NCBI GenBank assembly: GCA_013399695.1
Contig: VXAU01001692.1
Coordinates: 1,055-65,054, forward strand
Direction: 5' to 3'
Length of the DNA: 64,000 nt
Origin: Formicarius rufipectus
Lineage: Eukaryota; Chordata; Aves; Passeriformes; Formicariidae
Part shown: piece after piece, positions 8,001-23,000 of the stretch
How the letters are laid out: every line of letters begins with the position of its first letter
Numbering within the stretch: position 1 is the stretch's first letter
The notes under the pieces: model-generated
Databases searched by the model: none
The model's input: the letters and a program-made list of their open reading frames with translations, nothing else
What the model was told of the DNA's origin: nothing
Translations under genes and position numbers: made by a program

Positions 8001-11000
8001 TGTAACACAAATGCTTTCAGCCATCAGAATCGTGATATTCTCATGACATAGCAGTGTATCTAAATTAATTAGAAGAAAGAATAAGAAACATGGAAGAGTT
8101 TCAGGAAGAGGCAAAAACATCAGCCAAAATACCATAAATATCTAAACAGCCAGGTTTTGGTATCCACCACTTTCAGCAGAGAAGAAATCAGACAGCTTCC
8201 CAAAGCCACAGGTGTGACCCAAGAGCGAAAGTCCCGCCAACTTCAGAAGCGTCACTGACTCTCCTTGGGAAATCCAACTTCCTTTGAGCACTCCTTTAAA
8301 CCCTTTGGTTCTTAAGCTCAGAGTGGCAGTGAAGTTGCATGCAGTGACATGAAAAACCTCTTCAGCTAAGACTGAATCAAAGACCCATATTTTCTGTAAA
8401 GCTACTTCCATGTTCTTCCCATTAGGAGGAAACCCCACTGTTACCTCGGATGATGCTCAAATATTTTGGGACATTTAAAGTATAATTCCAGATCCCAATT
8501 TAAAAAAAGGCAAAAAAACCCAAAACAAAACAAAAACCCAAACCAACCCCAAAGAAACCTTCAAATCATGACAAACATGACATTTTCACCTAATATTGCA
8601 CTCATACTACTTAGAGGGGAATCTTTAGCTTGGTATAATCACCTCCACTCCCCCACAGCTTCATGCCCTCTCCTCTCAGAGCCTACAATGACTCAAGTTT
8701 TTTTTTGCCAAAATACACCTTTAGTAATTCTACCAGAACTAATGGCATGGGGAAAAAACCCATAAAATAGCACAGCTTGGGATCTGCACGCCATCCTCAT
8801 AGCTGCTAAAAGCAATTGGAAAGCATTTTGTGCATCACTGGGTAACTTCCCCTCAAGTTAGAAATCTACTAAAGACAATCGCTATGAATTTATAGTTAAC
8901 TAAGACAGACCCATGAAGTTCCTACATGAATTTGTTGCGCTTGTCCAAGGATGTGGTGAAAAATGCTGTCTGTTAAAGCTGGGAGTCCCAACAGGCGCTG
9001 GCCCTTGAAGGTAAACCCGTGCTCCTTGTATGTTTGCTGAAAAGCCTGTCAAAGGACCTGAAGAAGAAGTTGTAGAGCTGTTGGATGGATCTAGAGAGGG
9101 TAAGCCTGAAATAAACATAAATTTGATTAAATATCTCTCTTTGGGAACCTGCTTCAAAGCACCAAAGAAAGATGGTGCTCCAAATATAATTAAAGCGTCT
9201 CATCACCTTCAGGGGCATCTGCACATGGTAAGATCATTTTACAGGTGCACGATTCTCCCTTAGAAACCACAGAGGCATTTCTGGAGGCTCTCTGGTTTGG
9301 CCTCAAGTTTTAGCAAAAACAGCCATCCCTTTGGTCACTGAAAGGAAACGATCTTAGTAGGGAGGGCAGAGCAGGAAAGTTGGGAGTGGCCAGGATGTTT
9401 GCTTACAAAACAGCCACATGGATCCAACAGGAATACAGGGCTCTGTGAAAGTCCCAGAGGAATCCAGCACTGGGGAAGGAACTCTCTGCAGGATGGGCTT
9501 TGCCATCCCATAGGTACCTTCAAGTAGAGATCAGTCAGAGCACGCTGTGGCCAGAGAGATAGGGCTGACATGGCACAGCAGCACAGGAGAAGGGGCTGCT
9601 CTTCCTCCAGGGATGTGTGAGAGGAAGACAGAGATGGAGAAAGAGTTCAAAGTCCCACAAAAAACATTAACAAGGAGGAATCATGTTTTTTTTAATAAGC
9701 CAAAGCTTTTAAGTACTTTTCCAAAATGCTGTAAAAGCTCTTATCACACGTTTCATTACCTGAAAGGAGAAACAGGCATGGCCATATGTTCACCTGAGTT
9801 TTGGGTTTAGTTTCAAGGGCCTATTAAACAAGATTAGTTTCAAAACCATTTAAACATTTCAAAATGACCACAACCAGGACCAGCCTATATTGCTGCAGAG
9901 CAAGGTTGAGGGTTGTGCCTCCACACATCCCAGCACAAACAGCAGAGGTGCCAGACAGTACTTCAGGTCACAGCCTGGAGGGGCACCTTTCAGCACCTGG
10001 ATAGTTCCTGAAAGCCAAGTCGTTTCCCCCCGGTATTATCAACCAAGTCAACCTGACTTATTGCATCCAGAAGTGCCAGATCCAACCTGCTCACATGGAC
10101 AGAAATGATCTGCTGGATTTGAAGGAGGTATTTTTCTCACAAGCCTAAAGGTTAGAAAGAGAAGGCTCCCTTACAGCCAAGGAGAAATACACCCCCCCTG
10201 CTGCTGGACACAGAGTGCTCAGCTCAGGCACCCCCACTGTGGGAGGACAGTTTTCCCAGGTTTGTCACAGCACAAAGTGCAGGACTCCATGGTTCCAAGG
10301 AGGATGCGAATGCCTGTGACTGCACTGTGGCTGATCTGAGTTTGCCTGGAGTTACAGACTGGCTCCAGCATCAGCCACAAGTCAGTGGCAGCACCTGCAG
10401 CTCAGGGCACTGTCTGGGCATCTCCCATGGAGCCATGGACAGGACACTCTGGCCAACCCTCCACCCACAAACGTTGCAGCCAAAAGGCCCCTGTGATGAC
10501 CAATCCCACCACAAATCAAAACACAAGCTGCCATCTGGCTGACAAACCACCAAAGATCCCAAGTCTGCCCCAGACAGAAGGGTAACAGAGGTGCTGCTGC
10601 CCTTGGGCACTGCTGGGTTCCTAAACAGAGAACAAATTATGATAAAAACAGCTCTTCTGCAGGAGAGGGATGCCCAGCTGTGTCTTTGGACAGCTCAGCA
10701 GGATGATGGGTACACAGCTTGTGAGGTGCAATGACTGGACAGGCAAGACCACTTCAGCACTGCTGGGTATGTTCCATGTGCCAAAGGGAGCGCAACAGCC
10801 AGAGATCCACAAATCCAGAGTTTTCAGATCATAACACTTTTTGTCATGATCTTGTCCTTCATAACAGTGAATGAAAAACTTGGCTTGATATTAAAAATGG
10901 CTATTCTGAACAATCACCTACTGAATCCTGATTGCAGCAATGAGCTTCCCATTCATGTGCTTACCAAAAAGTCAGGTTTTGTAACAGTAAAACCTTCTGC

Positions 11001-14000
11001 AATACCATGTTCTGCAGTTACCTGGGCAGTAAACTCAAACTCCTCATCATGCTCTGGAAGCATAACTGAGCTTTTGAGAGGAGTGTATCCATCTCACACA
11101 ACCTCTGCTCAAAATTCAGCTTACCAAAGCCCCCAGGCACTTCTGCAGACACTGCTCATTTCAAGGTCCACCTCCACCTTCAGAGGAACAGCCACAATGC
11201 TGGGCACTCCAGGTGAAACAAGAGTCCATTTCACACAATTCCACACTCATGTGCTGCTTCCTAAGCATATTTCAAGTTTGTGACTTCTTCTAATGAGCAA
11301 GGTCTCCAACCCCTTCTTAAAATGCAGAGGAAAGAAGTAACAAGTAGATTTCTCTCAGTCTGTTCCACAGCCTCCCCAGATGGTTGGGCTAAGCCTGCCC
11401 TCACTCTGCAAGCTGCCAGGACAAGAGACCTAAAATGTGGGACAAATAGGCCACTTCCATAGAACAGATCCACAGTCACTAATATTGCAGGGGAATCTGT
11501 GCCTCAAAGGAACTGGTGAGTCAGAGAAAACTCAAGTTGCAGCTGAGCTTTCCCACAAACAGGAAAAGCAGAGTATCAGAACTCCATCTGGAGGTGAGAA
11601 GTTGCCAAGAAAAAGCTGGTTTAGTGCACAAAGTATACGAAATCTCTGTCAAATCAGTTTAGAGGTGGTCGCCAAAGAATGTTATCTGTGGAAAAGTTTC
11701 CACGACAAAACTTTGCAAGACAGGCAGAGAAGACACACCCCTGCTCCTTGAGGTGTAGAGTCACATCCAAGATCAGAGGATGGGTGTCCACCTGCTCTAA
11801 AGCTGTCACCATCCCCTCTCATCTCATGGAATTGCCAGGCCAGGCTGCTCCTTGTCCATTGTGCTGCTGTTGGCCAAAGGATGAGCCAGCAGTGACTGTC
11901 CCTTCTGTCCCTTCTCAAAATCTCATGAAACCTGCCACTGAACCCTGTGGAAACAGCCACGGGAGTCCCCAGTTCAACACACCTTGGATGCTGAGCTTGG
12001 GACAAGCCAGTGAGTTGGATGGACAGATCACTGTTAGGCTCTGAGGGAAGGTGTTGGAGGGGTCCTCAGCCTACTGTGCCTGTTCCTTTCCTCACTGTCA
12101 CACTTTTCCAACATTTCCTTCTCCCCAGGTTCCCCTAAACCCACCTCCTCCTGGCTGACAGACAACTTAGATTCTGAAACAAAGGTCATCAAAAGCAGTG
12201 TGAAGCAAAACGACAGGAACAAATCAACTTTTTATGACCAGGTGACCCACTTGGTGGATGAGGGGAATGCTGTGGATGTTTCTGCCTGGATTTCAGCAAA
12301 GCCTTTGACACTGCCTCCCATGGTACACTCCTGGAAAAGCTGCAGCCCATGGCTTGGACAGGAGCACTCTCTGATGGATTAGGAACTGGTTGGTGTTTGG
12401 GCCTGGAGTGGTGGGGAATAGTGCTGCATCCAGCAGGCAGCCGAGCACTAGTGGTGCCCCCAGGAGTCAGTGCTGGGCCCAGTGCTGTTTTACATCTTTA
12501 CTGATGATTTAGGTGAGGGATTGAGACTACCCTTAGCAAATTTGCAGATGGCAAGTTGGGGGGGTAGTGTCAATCTGTTGGAAGGCAGGAGGGCTCTGCA
12601 GAGAGAGCTGGACAGGCTGGACGGATAGGCTGAATTCAGGGGTAGGATGTTTAACAAGACCAAGTGTTGGGTCCTGCACTTTGGCCACAACAATCCCCTG
12701 CAGCAGCACAGGCTGGGGACAGAGTGGCTGCACAGTGCCAGGCAGAAAGGGACCTGGGCATGTTGATGGACAGCAACTGGACATGAGTAGTGTGTACCCA
12801 GGTGGCCAAGAAGGCCAATGGCATCCTGGCCTGCATGAGGAACAGTGTGGTCATCAGGGCCAGGGAAGGGATTGTGCCCCTGTACTTGGCATGGGTGAGG
12901 CCACACCTCGAGTGCTGTGCCCAGTTCTGGGCCTTTCAGTTCAGGAAGGACATTGAGGGGCTGGAGAGGGTCCAAGGAAGGGCAGTGAGGCTGGTGAAGG
13001 GACTGGAGCACAAGTGCTGTGAGGAGAGGCTGAGGGACTTGGGGGTGTTCAGTCTGGAGGAGACTTAGGGGAGACCTCATCACTCTCTACAACTCCCTGA
13101 ACGGAGGTTGTAGCCAGGTGGGGGTCGGTCCCTTATCCCAGGCAACCAGTAGGTGGGAAAGAGGACAGTCAAACTGCACCAGGGGAGGTTTAGGTTGGAC
13201 TTGAAGAAGTTCTTTACTGAGAGAGTGACTGGACATTGGAACGGGCTGTCCAGGGAGGTGGTGGAGTCACCATCCCTGGCGGTGTTTAAGAAGAGACTGG
13301 ATGGTACACTGAGTGCCATGGTCTGGTAGACAAGGTGGTGTTGGGTCATGGGTTGGACTTGATTTCAGAGGTATTTTCCAACCTCACTGATTCTGTAGCT
13401 AAGGATCTGACTAACCAGTCACCTCCCGCCAAGCACAATTCTAGCAGCACACCCACCTATTTGCAGTTTTTCCTCACTATGCAATATCCTAATCAAATCC
13501 CAGCTCAGAATAAAATGTGTTCTAGTCAAAAATTTTTGAGCTTCAGTTCAGAACTTCACATTTATCTCCCCTAAGTCAACTTGTGAGTTGTCCTTGGCTG
13601 TAAGAAACCATCCTAACCCAGGGCAGAAACAGATCTACACTGCCTTTTAAATACTTCCAGTCATTTAAGGATATCTAAAGGACCAAGAAATCTTCCCCCA
13701 GGACAAACAGATGACCTTTGCATAAGGGAAGAGCAAAATGCTTTGCTGCTGTGGGAAGGCCCAGTCAGCTGTGCCTGCACACACAGGATGCCATGGTCAG
13801 AGAAACCAGCACATCCCACTTGCCATAAACTTTCTGCCTCAGGGGTTATTTCAGCAAAAGCCAACTCCCAGTTCAGAGGAAAAGCTGAATCACTGTCAAG
13901 TGTTTCTGGAGCCTGCTGAAGGTCTGGCAGTTCTTTATTAACAGTCTCTGATGAACATCTGGTTCTGCTTACTGGGCTGAGACTGGATGGGACTCACAGG

Positions 14001-17000
14001 TCGAGGTGTGCTCTGGCTTTGCAGAGTTATACAGCCCAAATTAAACTACTACGAAAACTACAGTCACAACAAACACCTCAGTTTTGTGGTTAAAGCTGGT
14101 GGTTTGCAGAAGTCCTGCCATCAACTGAGAGGAATGTGAATGCAGAAAATCTTCTTTCCTCACCATTACATCTTCCAAATGCTCTCTTCTTTAGTCTGAA
14201 AGTCAAACTACTTGACTTGTCCCAGCCGAGCATTCAAGTCCTGAAGCATTAGCCCAAATACTGAGCACACTGTGTGGGTAAGGCTCTTCAGCTACCCCGG
14301 GGCACCCCACAGCCCCCATGGCAAGGGCAAAGGGTGGCACAGAATCGGTCTCTTGAGGGTCCCTTCCAGTCAAATGGGTGCAGCCAGTTGTCTGCAACAT
14401 AGTTTGAACACTAAGACAAAAATCCTTCAGGCAGAGCACACCAAGGGCAGGGAACTCAATGTCAGTGCTCCTAATCCATTTCAGGGAAATCCAGGTAAGC
14501 TTGGACTGCTACACTGAACTTCCTAAGAAAACATCTCATGCACTATAGTACACTACTTTCTCAAAGTACAAAATAAGCTTATTAAAATCCCAGAGCCATA
14601 TCAAGAATCAAAAGGCACAGTTTTCTCTCACTGAGTCAAGCTGGAATCTCACATAAAATGTGCATAGTCACTGTTGCAGCTGGAACCTCCAGGAGTCCTC
14701 AGGTTTGGTATCACCCCACACTGTATTCCATTCCAACCCAAAACCTACAATGAGCGCTACTCCACAAATAGCATTCTTGTGTCTTACAGAGGACAAGCAA
14801 TGCAATGTCCGCAATCTTCCCAACACCTAACAGCCCAGAAGAGTTGAAGAAGAAAATACCATCAACATTTTAAAGAGCACTTGGAAAAAACAGGCCACCC
14901 TCATTACATGTGCATTCTCTGACTGTCACTTGTTACTTTTCCATAGGTTTGAGATGAAAGAGAATTTAGGAGAAAGAATTTTGACCAGTGCATGATCTTA
15001 ATGACTTACCTACAGGACTAGTTGAAACCCGTTGGGAAGGTGGCCTGAAACCAGGAGCCTTGGAGTTATCAGGATGGACGTTTTCCACGTGTCCTAGCAC
15101 AGAGTTATTCAGAAAGGTAGACTGAACAGTGAAAGATGGGTCAGCTGCTGCTCGGGTAGAGAGTGGACAGTCTCCCCATGCTTGGTTAGCTGGCACCTGG
15201 TTGCTATCAAAAAGACTACTAAAGTGATTGAAGAGCGTTGCTGGCCCAAAGGCAGGAGGCAATGATTTGTTTGCTGGGTTAATGTGCATCTGAGAACCGT
15301 TCATAACGTTCATGGCTGATGAGAGCTGCACTGCAGCAGGTGGACCTTGAGAAGGTGTTAAAGGAACTTGATTCGTAACAAAAATAGACTGAGGATCTTG
15401 ATGGAGGTTTGCGTTTGGTACCACTGAATAGAAAGAACCTCTGGACTGCATCCTGTGAGTAACTCGAGGTGCTGGTACAGCTACTTGAGGTAAGTTACCG
15501 TTGTCCTGATTATCTGCAACAACTGACCTGGGCGACGTTAAGCTTAACGGAGCGGTTTCTGAGCTGGATGAGAAGGACATTGACATGGAAGGGTTGACCT
15601 CAGCCACGCTGGCCGGCAGCACCTCCTCCTGGGTGCTGCCAATCGGCGCAGGGCTGCTCGAGGGGCGGGCGTCGCTGCCCCCGGAGCTGCTGCTGGCTGT
15701 CACGCTGCAGCTGCTCGCCACCGAGGCCGCTGTGTTGGCGGGCGGCTGCTCCGGGGTAGGCACCTTCTCCTTGGGCGCCGACACAGCCGAGAAGGAGTCC
15801 GCTTTCAGCGCGGAATGCTGCGCCGGCGGAGCGCTGGAGGGCAGGAACGCCGTGGGCACCTGCCCGTTGTTCGAGGGGGCGGAGGAAGCCGAGGGCAGGG
15901 TGCTACAGGTGCTGGTCACAGTCGAGATGGCTGTGGCTGCAGCGCTCGTCTTGGGGACGCAGGCAAAGAGCTGCTTCCTGACCGAGGAGGGAGTCCGGTT
16001 ACTGGTGACGCAGAGCGGTTGGGTGGGAGCAGCTACAGACGAGGCGGTGACGGGACAACTGGACGTGGCCAAGCCAGGAGACTCCGTCTGCAAAACGTTC
16101 CCATTCTGGTTACCTACACGACTCGAACTATTATGCTTTGGAGAGCTGTTTGTGCTGCCAGGGTTAACTGGTCTCACTGGGAATGGTCCCCACGTGTTTG
16201 GTGAGGGTGAAAAGGTTCCTCCAAACTGGGCCATAGGTAAGCGAGGGTGCCGGATCTGTTGCATAGTTTGGGCAGCCAGCAAGGCAAAATGAGGGTGAGA
16301 ATAAGCGAGAGGAAGAGACACCGGAAAGGATGAGCGCACGTTCGCTGGGACATTCTTGTTCAGTTTGTTAGCGGGCTGGAACGTGGATAGTGTTGATGAC
16401 TGCGACGTGACAAGGGGCGGCGCTCCCAGGGGGAAGGAGTTCTTGTTGGAAGCAGTCGCAGTGCTGACTCCGGATGAGAAGTTTGCATGGATTGACTTGG
16501 TGCTTGAAGCAGGTGTTCTTATATGAGTTTTAGGAATCAAATCTTCCAGTTCCTTGGCAGGATCTTGAATGAGGGCATTAATGAGTTGCACTGCATATCG
16601 CGTGGACTCTGTACCACCCCTAGGTTAAATACAAACAGATTCATCTTTTGCAAAAGGAAATCCCACTTTGCACAACATCCTGTAGCCTCAATTTCATACT
16701 GATCTATTGTATATTTACTTCAGTAAGTTATTTCTTGACTTCTGTGTATCTTAAGGATTATCTTTCAAGGCACCTGTCAGCGTATCTTGGCAGCAGAAAT
16801 GTGTGTTCTATTCCAGTACCAAGAAGTTAAATAGGTCCCATCTTAAAAAGCAAACAAACTGCTCAATAAATGTCATCATGGAGTAACTCAACACTTTAAT
16901 TTCAAGATACTGTACCTTATGGTGATCATTCTCTCTCCATTCTTATCTTTTTGCTTATCAACATCAATGTGGGCGCCAGTGACATCTTGAATGGCCGTGA

Positions 17001-20000
17001 TGTTGCATCCACCTCTTCCCATTATTCTAGACACGACAGAAGCTGGGACTGATAATTTCTTTGACCTATATCACAAAGATCAGAAAACTGTCAAATGTGT
17101 TGTCTGACAGCAGCTGAAGCAGTATCATTGAATTTCAGGGCAGTAAGTGGTTTTTTGCTGATCCATTCTTCCCCCTTTGGAGCCTCTTTCAAACTCCCCC
17201 ACTCAAATTACTCATCCTCAGTACCTGACAAGGGCCCTCCAGAAGCATTTATTCCAGCACTATTTTAACACAGATATATGTGCCTCACACTGTTTCAGAA
17301 ACACTTCTGGATTTTATCTTGTGTACGTCTCCAAAGTGAGACAAATCCTTAGCTTATCAACCTAAATTTACAGAAGCAGTGCTGCTTCAAATATAAAATC
17401 CTGTGGCTTAACTATTTTAGCAAGAAGGTGACTTTCCAATGTTTTCCCAGTGATCAGCTCTGTAATACCACCTGCATCCACAGCCTCTAGGCATTCACCT
17501 CTTTCAGATCTTAAGATCTGGAAAAGCAGCATCGCCAATGACCAACGAGGGGTGGCAGATGGTGAAGGTGTGCAGGGCTGTGACTCAGGGAGCTGCTGGA
17601 AGCCCCTGTGAGGGCAGCCAAGACTTGCAGAAAGAGGCTCACTGTCAGGCCACAATGCTGTCACCACTCAGTCAACTTAGGGTTTTCCTGATTCACATCA
17701 GTCAGTGCAGACACACAGGATTGGCAAGTCTTCGAACACAAGCTCTGCTTGCACCCAGACCCCAGCTGTGGTCTCTGGGCCACCACTATCCCCACACTTT
17801 ATGGTGTAGACTTCTGACATTCACACACTGCTTTCAGGGTTGCTACTGATGTGCACTAGCTCAACACTGAACAATTAGAGGGGACTCAAAAGGGGTTCAG
17901 AAACCACTGATCACAGTGCTAGTGCCTCTGAACATGGGACAGGTCCCCACCACCCCCTTGAAAAGTTGCTGAGTTATTCCAGTCCTGGAAACTATTCCAG
18001 TCCTTGATCCTCAGGAAACTGTTTCTCATTTAGCAGGACTTAAAGGAAACCTTTTATTCTAAACATCTAAATATAAGAAAATATTCTAAAGCATCACCTC
18101 AGGTTGCCAAGGTGGTTTTCTCTCCCCCTCTCCTGCCAAGACAGCACACCACAACCTGTCAGATGCCCAGCACCTCAGAGCAAGCACCCAGTTCTACCCC
18201 AAGGCTGTTTCATGCTTTGGGTTTTCTTCCACCCCTCCCAACCTCAAGGTTTCTCTCTCAAGCCAGACATCCCAGTCACTCCCTCTCAAACCAGAGCTTC
18301 CATCATCACCTAACTTTCAAGAACACCCACATTGCTCACAGGGCTCATGACTGTACCTTGATCTGCTTCCACCTCCACCCACCAGGAACCCCAGGGAGAC
18401 ATTTCTCCTCCAGGAGAGCCCCCCCCAGTCCCCGGTCCCCTCCCGCGCAACACCTACAGTCCTTTCCCTCCCTCCCTGCCAAGATTGATGGTGTTGACCC
18501 GGACAAGTGCCCCAACAGTACCTCTTTGCTCCGGAGCAGCAGCGCCCTCCTCTCTGCAGCTGAAATTGCTCAATCGGCGTTGGCTGCAGAGTGTTGTTGG
18601 GGGGAGGGTCTTTCAAAACTCTGCCCACTTGCCTGTCAGGGGCAGAAGGGATGTTTGCATCCGTTACTTTGATAGACATCCCTTCTAGTTGGGGGATCAC
18701 TCACAGGGAAAGGGAAGGAGAAGAATTCTTGTTGAGACCAGGAGAGGCTTTGGGAGAGGAAGCCGTGCAGCTCCCAGGCACTGCGGCCGCGCATCTATGG
18801 TCACCAACAAAGCTCTTTGGCAGGACACACTTCCATCAGCCAGGGCACAGCAAACACCAGTGCAGAACTGTATGGAATGTTCCTCATGGCACAGGGAAGG
18901 AGGACAGGGCGGGTTCTGGATGCCATCTCTAGAACCCTGCCGTGGCCAGAAGAGCAGACAACACCCATGTGAGCAGTTGAGCTGAGCTGGTGAGACTCCA
19001 GAGCCCCAGGAGCGCTGGAGCAGCCCCAGGTCAGAGGTGGGTCAGGTGCTGTCTGGGGGCTTCCTGCCAGCACACACCCAGCAAGGCCATGGCACTGTGG
19101 AGAGCCCCACTGGCAACCATATCAAAAGGCAGAGGCCAAACGAACTCTCCAAGGGTTCAAACACTTAAATTTTCATAATGAATTGCCTTTTTAAAACTTT
19201 ATTAAGAATAGCCTATGGTTTCCACTAATTTAATTCTCTGTACAATTATCTTTGCATACAGCCCGAAATTCTCCAAAATGGGCATATCTGGTCACTGCCA
19301 CTGCAGAACACAAAAGCAGAAGGGTTTCCTAAGTGCACCCAAAGCATCTGACACTTGTCTGTTTGTGCTGTATTCCTTTTTGATAAAGAGAACAAAGAGA
19401 GGAAAGCCAGATGATCATTCTAGTTACAAGCAGTAGGTATCATAAAGGTTACAAGAAAGATACTGGGGCATGAATGGCCATACATTAAACCCCAGTACGT
19501 TTTCAAAGGAAAAGTTTGCTTTACAGAAAATCTTCAAATCTCACTGTACCTCTAAGCACTCACTTTTAGGTGACAAAATTCTCTATGGAACCAGTTATCA
19601 AGGTCACTGCCCAAATCACAATGAATTTTGGCCTTGAAGAGATCATCCACCTCTCCTCTACTCACACCCATCCTGCCTTTAGACCATGTGCAATCATCTG
19701 CTGCAGCGCTTTTCACTGCCCTCTGCTCCCTTCCCCTTTTATCTTTACTCCACTAAACTCACCGGTAAAGAAAACCTTTGTACCAAATAAAAAGTTCATT
19801 TCATGCTGACATTAAGTTAGTGAGGAGTTACTACAAATTAGGACTGCAACTGGTTTTCACAGCACTGCAAGAGTAAGAGGGGTAGAGTTTTTTATAAGTT
19901 AACTAAAGAATTACATAATCCTGCTGTACACTCTATATTTGAGAATAGTTTACAAGCCAAAAAGTTCTAAACAAAGAATTAAAAGTCTTTACCTTCTAAC

Positions 20001-23000
20001 CACTTCTTTCCAGCCTTCTTCCCTTTTCTGGCCTCTTTTTGGGCTGGTTAGATTCAGCTTTACATTTGGAGAGGTCAGAGGCAGGGCAACAGCCTTATAA
20101 GTAGTCGACAAAGAATTGGAATGACCTTCACCATCAAGTCTGGGAACAGAAATGTGCTGATTACAAATCACAGAATAAAATGACAGCATAAAGTTTACAC
20201 TTCTGCAGCTTCAAACCAGTAGCATGAATTGTTTTCATTCTTATTTTCTACCTGCAACAACTGTTGAGTGACTTTGGGGAGGGTTACCTATTAGTCCAGT
20301 CTATGCCCTTCCTCTAAAATACAGAGTGTTGAAGTGAATTAAGTAGTACAAGCACCTCCAGGGACATGAGAATAAAATAGTTCACAATAGGTGGTACACA
20401 GCCACTTAGGCACCTCCTCACTATGTGTCTATACTGTGTTCTCCTTGAAAAGCAATGTTTAGACAATGAAGCTTTTAAGATGGCAGCATGTTCTCTCTTT
20501 ACCTTAGTAAGTTTTAGCTCTCTGATAATGCACCTACCCAAGGCACTTGAAAGTTCTGTGGAGAACTTGTCCTCAGATAACAAAAACTGAGGCAAAGAGA
20601 ACAAGAAAATAAAGAAAGAAAAAAACAAAGTCCACTGGGGAATATCAATACCAGAGTAAACTTTAAAAGCTTTTTTCCTGCTTTATCTGAAAATATGTAC
20701 TTGTATTTTCAGAAGAACATTGCTATGAAGCCTGAGTTTCAGTTTCAATTACAGTAGCATTGTAATCAGCATGTCTGTGATTACAGAGAAGAGGAATTAA
20801 GAACGGGCATAAATTTAGAAATGATTTTCAGACAAAGACTACCTAGTGCAAGAGCCAAAGAGCACCTGCAGAAGTTGATATTATGTACTAACCCCATTTA
20901 CATAATGTCCTGATTCCTCAGTGCACTGTATCTAACAGAAGAACCACCCCTAACAAGGAGTCAAAGTGTGCATTTAGCTGGTCCTGCTGCAGTGAACTGC
21001 ACAGGACCCCAAGACTACTGTAGCATACCTTGGAGGAAAGGGCCAAGGCTGAAACAATTTATGCTCATAGTACAGCATACAGGCAAATTCCAATTTCTAC
21101 CTTTCCTAAGGGCTGTCCAGAACATCCCTCTCCTCCCCCCAACCAAAAAGGTCAATGAATCCACTCTGTCTGCACCTAACTTTAATTTGGGGGGAAAAAA
21201 AAGGAAAAAGAAAAAAGAACATTCCAACTCCCTTTCCACTCACAGCTGAACTCCTCAATCAATCTGACAACAGCCCTCTCTCTTTGCCCTTTTTGATGCC
21301 AGAATGTTTGTGTTCTTATTGAAGATGGGTTCTCAGTCAGCCCAGTATCCTGCAGAACAACTCCTGTACCCTCTTCCCTCCCTCAGTGAAGGAAATTGAG
21401 AGAAAAAACAGAACTAAGGAGAATCAAACTTGTACTTGGATGTAAAAATAAACAAAGATGCCAGACCCACATGGGATCTAAGGTTTCTGATTCAGACTAA
21501 TATGCTCTTCAGAAACTGGTGTGAAAGTTATCAGCAGATTCCCTGCAACTGAATGATCTTCCAAACCATTCAATTGGCCCCTGTACACCCCCTGAGTTCT
21601 TCTGATTCTCACCTCTGGCTCGACAAGTTTAAATCAAACTGGCCATCAACCTGGCAGGTGAAATGCTCGGAGTCATCAACTTCTTCCCTCCTTAAAACAA
21701 AGGGATTGCAAGTCAAATGAGTAAATGATGAAACCATAAAACACTCAAAAGGTAACAAAATGACTTCTGCAAATGGATGATAAGTAAAACTGGCACATCT
21801 TTATTAAAAGTCCCAGCATATTCACTTCAAAATCTATTCTAACAAAGCTGACAATGAAACGCAGATGCTTAAAGAGCACACAGAACCATTTTGCTCAAAG
21901 AGTATTAAAAACTAAGCAGAAATGCAAAAAACTTTACCACTTTAAAGAGGTTGTGTTCAATACACTTGATAGTATAACTTAAGAGCTACGCAAATAAAGC
22001 AGACTCAGTCTCTCTCAGGCTTTGGGAATGTCCCTGTTGATGGAGAGCTTAAGATGCAGAAAATTTACACTGGCATAAGGTGGCACCTTGTGAAGCAACA
22101 GAGAATTAGCAGAGCAGTCTCACCTGGTTGGTGTTTTGGAAGCTGAGGTGCTGGTTTTCTCTTCCTGAGAGGGGATGAGCAATGAGGCATAGCGCCGCTC
22201 CGAGGAATTCGTGTCCATGGTGAAGTTCAACTCCTGGCTTTTCCCTCCACTGCTGCTTTCACTGTTGCAGTCTGTGCTATCCAAGTTATCTGAATCGCTG
22301 TTCCCACTTGCACCACCACCTCTTGGCTCCCCATTTATTTTGTTTTTATCTGCTTTTTGCTGTGCTAGAGATATATGCTGATCTGGCAAAATTATCTGCA
22401 TATTCTGAGGAGTCTCTTTTGTTTTATTTTTCTTGTTTTTTCTATTTGTGCTGGGGGTGGTCACCACATTAGCTCTCTTCTTCCCAAAGGCATTTGTGAA
22501 GGTAGTTGAAGTTGCAGAAATTCCAATTGTAGTTGTAGTAGTTGCACTTGGAGGCTCTATAGGAACTTCTTGCTCCACTGAAATAAAAACAGTTGATATA
22601 CAAGCAGAACCCACGAAACACAGAAGTCAGTGCTCTGACTGAACACACTGCAGCTCAAGTTATGCTCCTTGCTGAGCTGTCAGAATACTTGCACTACATT
22701 CAGGTGCAAATCCTCCAAGAGTGAAAAAGATTTTCAAGAACAAAGTAGTGGGGGAGAGGTGAGCAAAGGAAGGGAGTAAAAAGAATGAACAAAGGAGTTT
22801 TGCCAGGAACTCTTGACTATGGGGAGAAGAACCAGGGCAGCAGCCATGCAACACTGCAACAGTAAGAGATCAGTTTTCAAATATATTCCTTTACCTTGAC
22901 AGCTAAAAAAAGGCACCCCCACAAACTACACTGTTCATAGAAACACTTGTTCTTTACCTTCATCATCATTTTCTTCCTCATCATCATCTTCTTGCAGTTC

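Noticed and set aside
10846..11283. 145-codon open frame on +
   Set aside because: No family resemblance, no splice or promoter context, antisense to ANKHD1 in an intron; consistent with chance.
12790..13068. 92-codon open frame on + with KKANGILACMRNS
   Set aside because: It is a surviving piece of CR1 reverse transcriptase, not a host gene.
15585..16292. 235-codon open frame on + opposite the large ANKHD1 exon
   Set aside because: It is the complement of a real, conserved coding exon; antisense openness there follows from codon composition, and no protein family is recognisable.
18104..18700. Overlapping open frames on both strands in a C/T-rich stretch
   Set aside because: Pyrimidine-rich composition lacks stops by default; no recognisable product.
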